A stretch of DNA of 64,000 nucleotides, taken from positions 352,788,329 to 352,852,328 of the forward strand of contig CM042686.1 of the NCBI GenBank assembly GCA_023614405.1. The letters are read 5' to 3'. A model generated the notes under the pieces. That model searched no databases. It was not told the origin of the DNA and saw nothing but the letters and a program-made list of their open reading frames with translations. Position numbers and translations under genes: made by a program. The stretch is from Avena insularis. Taxonomy: Eukaryota; Streptophyta; Magnoliopsida; Poales; Poaceae. Below are positions 60,360 through 64,000 of the stretch, piece after piece (the stretch's first letter is position 1; each line of letters starts with the position of its first letter).

Positions 60360-62282
60360 CACATATCATAGATGGATCCACTGTGATTGAAATGTGTGTT
60401 CTCAGAGACCCCATGGATCCACCAGTGTCATTGCATGTGTGTTCTTTTACTAACAACAACCAGAGTCATTGCATGTGTGTTCTTTTCACATACCACATAT
60501 GGATCCACGGGTGTCATTGAAATGTGTGTTCTCTTGAGAGACCACACATGGATCCTGATGTCATTGCATGTGTGTTCTTTTACTAACTACAACGGAGTCA
60601 TTGCATGTGTGTTCTTTTAAAATACCACATATGGATCCACTAGTGTGTTCTTTTCACAATCCACCTATGGATCCACCAGTGTCATTGCATGTGTGTTCTT
60701 TTTACTAACAACAACTGGAGTCATTTCATCACTGTTCTTTTCACATGCCACATATGGATCGACCGGTGTCATTGAAATGTGTGTTCTTCAGAGACCACAC
60801 ATGGATCCACCATGTCATTGCATGTGTGTTCTTTTTACTAACAACAACCAGAGTCATTGCATGTGTTTTCTTTTCACACACCACATATGGATCCACCAGT
60901 GTCATTTCATGTGTGTTCTTTTCACAATCCACCTATGGATCCACCAGTGTCATTCCATGTGTGTTCTCTTTACTAATAACAACCAGAGTCATTACATGTG
61001 TGTTCTTTTCACATACCACATATGGATCCACCAGTGTCATTGCATGTGTGTTCTTTTTACTAACAACAACCAGAGTCATTGAAATGTGTGTTCTTTTCAC
61101 ATACCACATATGGAACCACAGTGTCATTGCATATGTGCTTTTTACTAACAACAACTGGGTCATTGCATATACATTCTCTTGAGACCACATGGATCCACTA
61201 GTTTCATTGCATGTGTGTTGTTTTACTAACAACAACCAGTGTCATTGCATGTGTGTTCTTTACTAACAACAACTAGAGTCATTGCATGTGTTCTTTTCAC
61301 ATACCACCTATGGATCCACTAGTGTCATTGCATGTGTGTTCTTTTTACTAACAACAACCAGAGTCATTGAAATGTGTGTTCTTCTCACATACCACATATG
61401 GATCCACCAGTGTCATTGCATGTGTGCTTTTTTTTACTAACAACAACTGGGGTCATTGCATGTGTGCTCTCTTCAGAGACCACACATGGATCCACCAATG
61501 TCATTGCGTGTGTGTTCTTTTCACAATCCACCTATGGATCCAGCAGTGTCATTGCATGTGTGCTCTTTTTACTAACAACAACCAGAGTCATTGCATGTGT
61601 GTTCTTTTCACGTACTACCTATGGATCCACCAGTGTCATTGCATGTGTGCTTTTTTACTAACAACAAATGGGGTCCTTTGCATGTGTGTTCTCTTGAGAG
61701 ACCACACATGTATCCACCAGTCATTGCATGTGTTCTTTTCACAATCCACCTATGGATCCAGCAGTGTCATTGCATGTGTGCTCTTTTTACAATCCACCTA
61801 TGGATCCACCAGTGTCATTGCATGTGTGTTATTTTTACTAACAACAACTGGAGTCATTTCATGTGTGTTCTTTTCACATACCACATATGGATCCACCAGT
61901 GTCATTGAAATGTGGGTACCCTTTTCACAATCCACCTATGGATCCACCAGTGTCATTGCATGTGTGTTCTTTTTACTAACAACAACTGGAGTCATTTCAT
62001 GTGTGTTCTTTTCACATACCACATATGGATCCACCAATGTCATTGCATGTGCGCTCTTTTCACAATCCACATATGGATCCAGAAGTGTCATTGCATGTGT
62101 GCTCCTTTTACTAACAACAACCAGAGTCGTTGCATGTGTGTTCTCTTCACATACCACATATGGATCCACCGATGTCATTCAAATGTGTGTTCTTTTCACA
62201 ATCCACATATGGATCCACCAGTGTCATTGCATGTGTGTTCTTTTTACTAACAACAATGGAGTCATTTCATGACTGTTCTTTT
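60360..62282 (+). repeat. Higher-order array block, ~1.92 kb, copy 2
   Basis: CATATCATAGATGG marker at about 60,362 and GGGTACCC at 61,914, i.e. 1911 and 1916 bp after the equivalents in copy 1. Short deletions are scattered at 60,390-60,600, 60,785-60,815, 61,110-61,300 and 61,690-61,740. Confidence 0.75.
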
Positions 62283-64000
62283 CACATATCATAGATGGAT
62301 CCACCTGTGTGATTGAAATGTGTGTTCTCGTCAGAGACCCCATGGATCCACCAGTGTCATTGCATGTGTGTTCTTTTTACTAACAACAACCAGAGTCATT
62401 GCATGTGTGTTCTTTTCACATACCACATATGGATCCACGGGTGTCATTGAAATGTGTGTTCTCTTGAGAGACCACACATGGATCCTGATGTCATTGCATG
62501 TGTGTTCTTTTACTAACTACAACCAGAGTCATTGCATGTGTGTTCTTTTAAATACCACATATGGATCCACTAGTGTGTTCTTTTCACAATCCACCTATGG
62601 ATCCACCGGTGTCATTGCATGTGTGTTCTTTTTACTAACAACAACTGGAGTCATTTCATGACTGTTCTTTTCACATGCCACATATGGAGCACCAGTGTCC
62701 TTGAAATGTGTGTTCTTGAGAGACCACACATGGATCCTGATGTCATTGCATGTGTGTTCTTTTACTAACAACAACCGAGTCATTGCATGTGTTTTCTTTT
62801 CACACACCATATGGATCCACAGTGTCATTTCATGTGTGTTCTTTTCACAATCCACCTATGGATCCACCAGTGTTATTGGATGTGTGTTCTTTTTAGTAAT
62901 AACAACTTGAGTCATTACATGTGTGTTCTTTTCACATACCAAATATGGATCCACCAGTGTCATTGCATGTGTGTTCTTTTTACTAACAACAACCAGAGTC
63001 ATTGAAATGTGTGTTCTTTTCACATACCACATATGGATCCACCAGTGTCATTGCATGTGTGCTTTTTACTAACAACAACTGGGTCATTGCATGTCTGTTC
63101 TCTTGGAGACCACACATGGATCCACTAGTTTCATTGCATGTGTGTTGTTTTACTAACAACAAAGTGTCATTGCATGTGTGTTCTTTACTAACAACAACTA
63201 GAGTCATTGCATGTGTGTTCTTTTCACATACCACCTATGGATCCACTAGTGTCATTGCATGTGTGTTATTTTTACTAACAACAACCAGAGTCATTGAAAT
63301 GTGTGTTCTTCTCACATACCACATATGGATCCACCAGTGTCATTGCATGTGTGCTTTTTTTTACTAACAACAACTGGGGTCATTGCATGTGTGCTCTCTT
63401 CAGAGACTACACATGGATCCACCAATGTCATTGCGTGTGTTCTTTTCACAATCCACCTAAGGATCCAGGTGTCATTGCATGTGTGCTCTTTTACTAACAA
63501 CAACGAGTCATTGCATGTGTGTTCTTTTCACGTACTACCTATGGATCCACAGGTGTCATTGCATGTGTGCTTTTTTACTAACAACAAGGGGGTCACTTTG
63601 CATGTGTGTTCTTGAGAGACCACACATGGATCCTGATGTCATTGCATGTGTGTTCTTTTCACAATCCACCTATGGATCCAGCAGTGTCATTGCATGTGTG
63701 CTCTTTTTACAATCCACCTATGGATCCACCAGTGTCATTGCATGTGTGTTATTTTTACTAACAACAACTGGAGTCATTTCATGTGTGTTCTTTTCACATA
63801 CCACATATGGATCCACCAGTGTCATTGAAATGTGGGTACCCTTTTCACAATCCACCTATGGATCCACCAGTGTCATTGCATGTGTGTTCTTTTTACTAAC
63901 AACAACTGGAGTCATTTCATGTGTGTTCTTTTCACATACCACATATGGATCCACCAATGTCATTGCATGTGCGCTCTTTTCACAATCCACATATGGATCC
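62283..64000 (+). repeat. Higher-order array block, ~1.92 kb, copy 3 (cut by window end)
   Basis: CATATCATAGATGG marker at about 62,285 and GGGTACCC at 63,834, 1920 bp after copy 2's. Short deletions cluster at 62,490-62,860, 63,060-63,180 and 63,430-63,640. The array continues past the window. Confidence 0.75.

Larger units (their letters stand above)
47471..64000 (+). repeat. BamHI-type tandem array of 48- and 87-bp units, runs off the window
   Basis: Over 16.5 kb, a 30-bp core (GGATCCACCAGTGTCATTGC then ATGTGTGTTC) is followed by one of three 18-bp tails: TTTTCACATACCACATAT, TTTTCACAATCCACCTAT or TCTTCAGAGACCACACAT. This makes a 48-bp unit. In 87-bp units a 39-bp spacer (TTTTTACTAACAACAACCAG, then AGTCATTGCATGTGTGTTC) sits between core and tail. 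A 49-bp form has GAAATG in place of GCATG. Unit lengths of 48, 39 and 87 are multiples of three, which keeps two plus frames and one minus frame open for up to ~326 codons. Promoters, codon bias and domains are absent, so I do not call genes here. Confidence 0.9.

Noticed and set aside
47471..64000. CRISPR-like or Rep-like array
   Set aside because: Units are directly repeated without unique spacers, and the genome is clearly plant nuclear.

Overview
The window looks like nuclear DNA of a grass, most likely Triticeae (wheat, barley, rye or Aegilops) or a close Pooideae relative. The evidence is nested LTR retrotransposons of Triticeae type: a Copia LTR starting TGTTGGAAATATGCCC, Athila-, Tat- and chromovirus-type Gypsy elements, and spliced genes with GT-AG introns. 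Nothing bacterial, organellar or viral was recognised, and no tRNA, rRNA or CRISPR.

Positions 1-41,800 are a retrotransposon nest. (1) Element A (1-5,830) is the 3' part of an unclassified element with one broken, low-complexity reading frame and a 3' LTR. (2) A minus-strand Copia LTR is cut into three pieces (5,831-6,438; 8,009-8,721; 26,791-26,912) by a Gypsy solo LTR (6,439-8,008) and by Copia element E (8,722-26,790). (3) E carries a 4-kb solo LTR in its own LTR (10,087-14,050) and the Tat-lineage Gypsy element D (15,053-25,112) in its gag. D has gag, protease, RT, two RNase H domains and integrase, all interrupted, and an antisense spliced gene. (4) Element B, a chromovirus remnant (26,913-41,800), holds a plus-strand Copia solo LTR (27,147-28,903) in its left LTR and Athila-like element C (31,237-40,905) in its pol end. 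C in turn holds a minus-strand solo LTR and a short inverted-terminal-repeat piece. No element is intact. Four solo LTRs are defined, three with exact 5-bp target-site duplications and one with a 4-of-5 match.

Positions 41,800-47,470 are a low-copy gene island. It has a three-exon plus-strand gene for a short GRF-type zinc finger plus coiled-coil protein, a minus-strand multi-exon coiled-coil gene with two possible terminal exons, and a divergent intronless gene for a basic-then-acidic protein. A degenerate ~124-bp tandem repeat precedes them.

Positions 47,471-64,000 (the end) are one tandem array. It is built from 48-bp and 87-bp units that share a BamHI-site core (GGATCCACCAGTGTCATTGC) and are organised into higher-order blocks of about 1.3, 1.9 and 3.0 kb. 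Because both unit lengths are multiples of three, long open frames exist on both strands; I read these as artefacts of periodicity. This array and the alternative-terminal-exon gene are the most unusual parts of the window.
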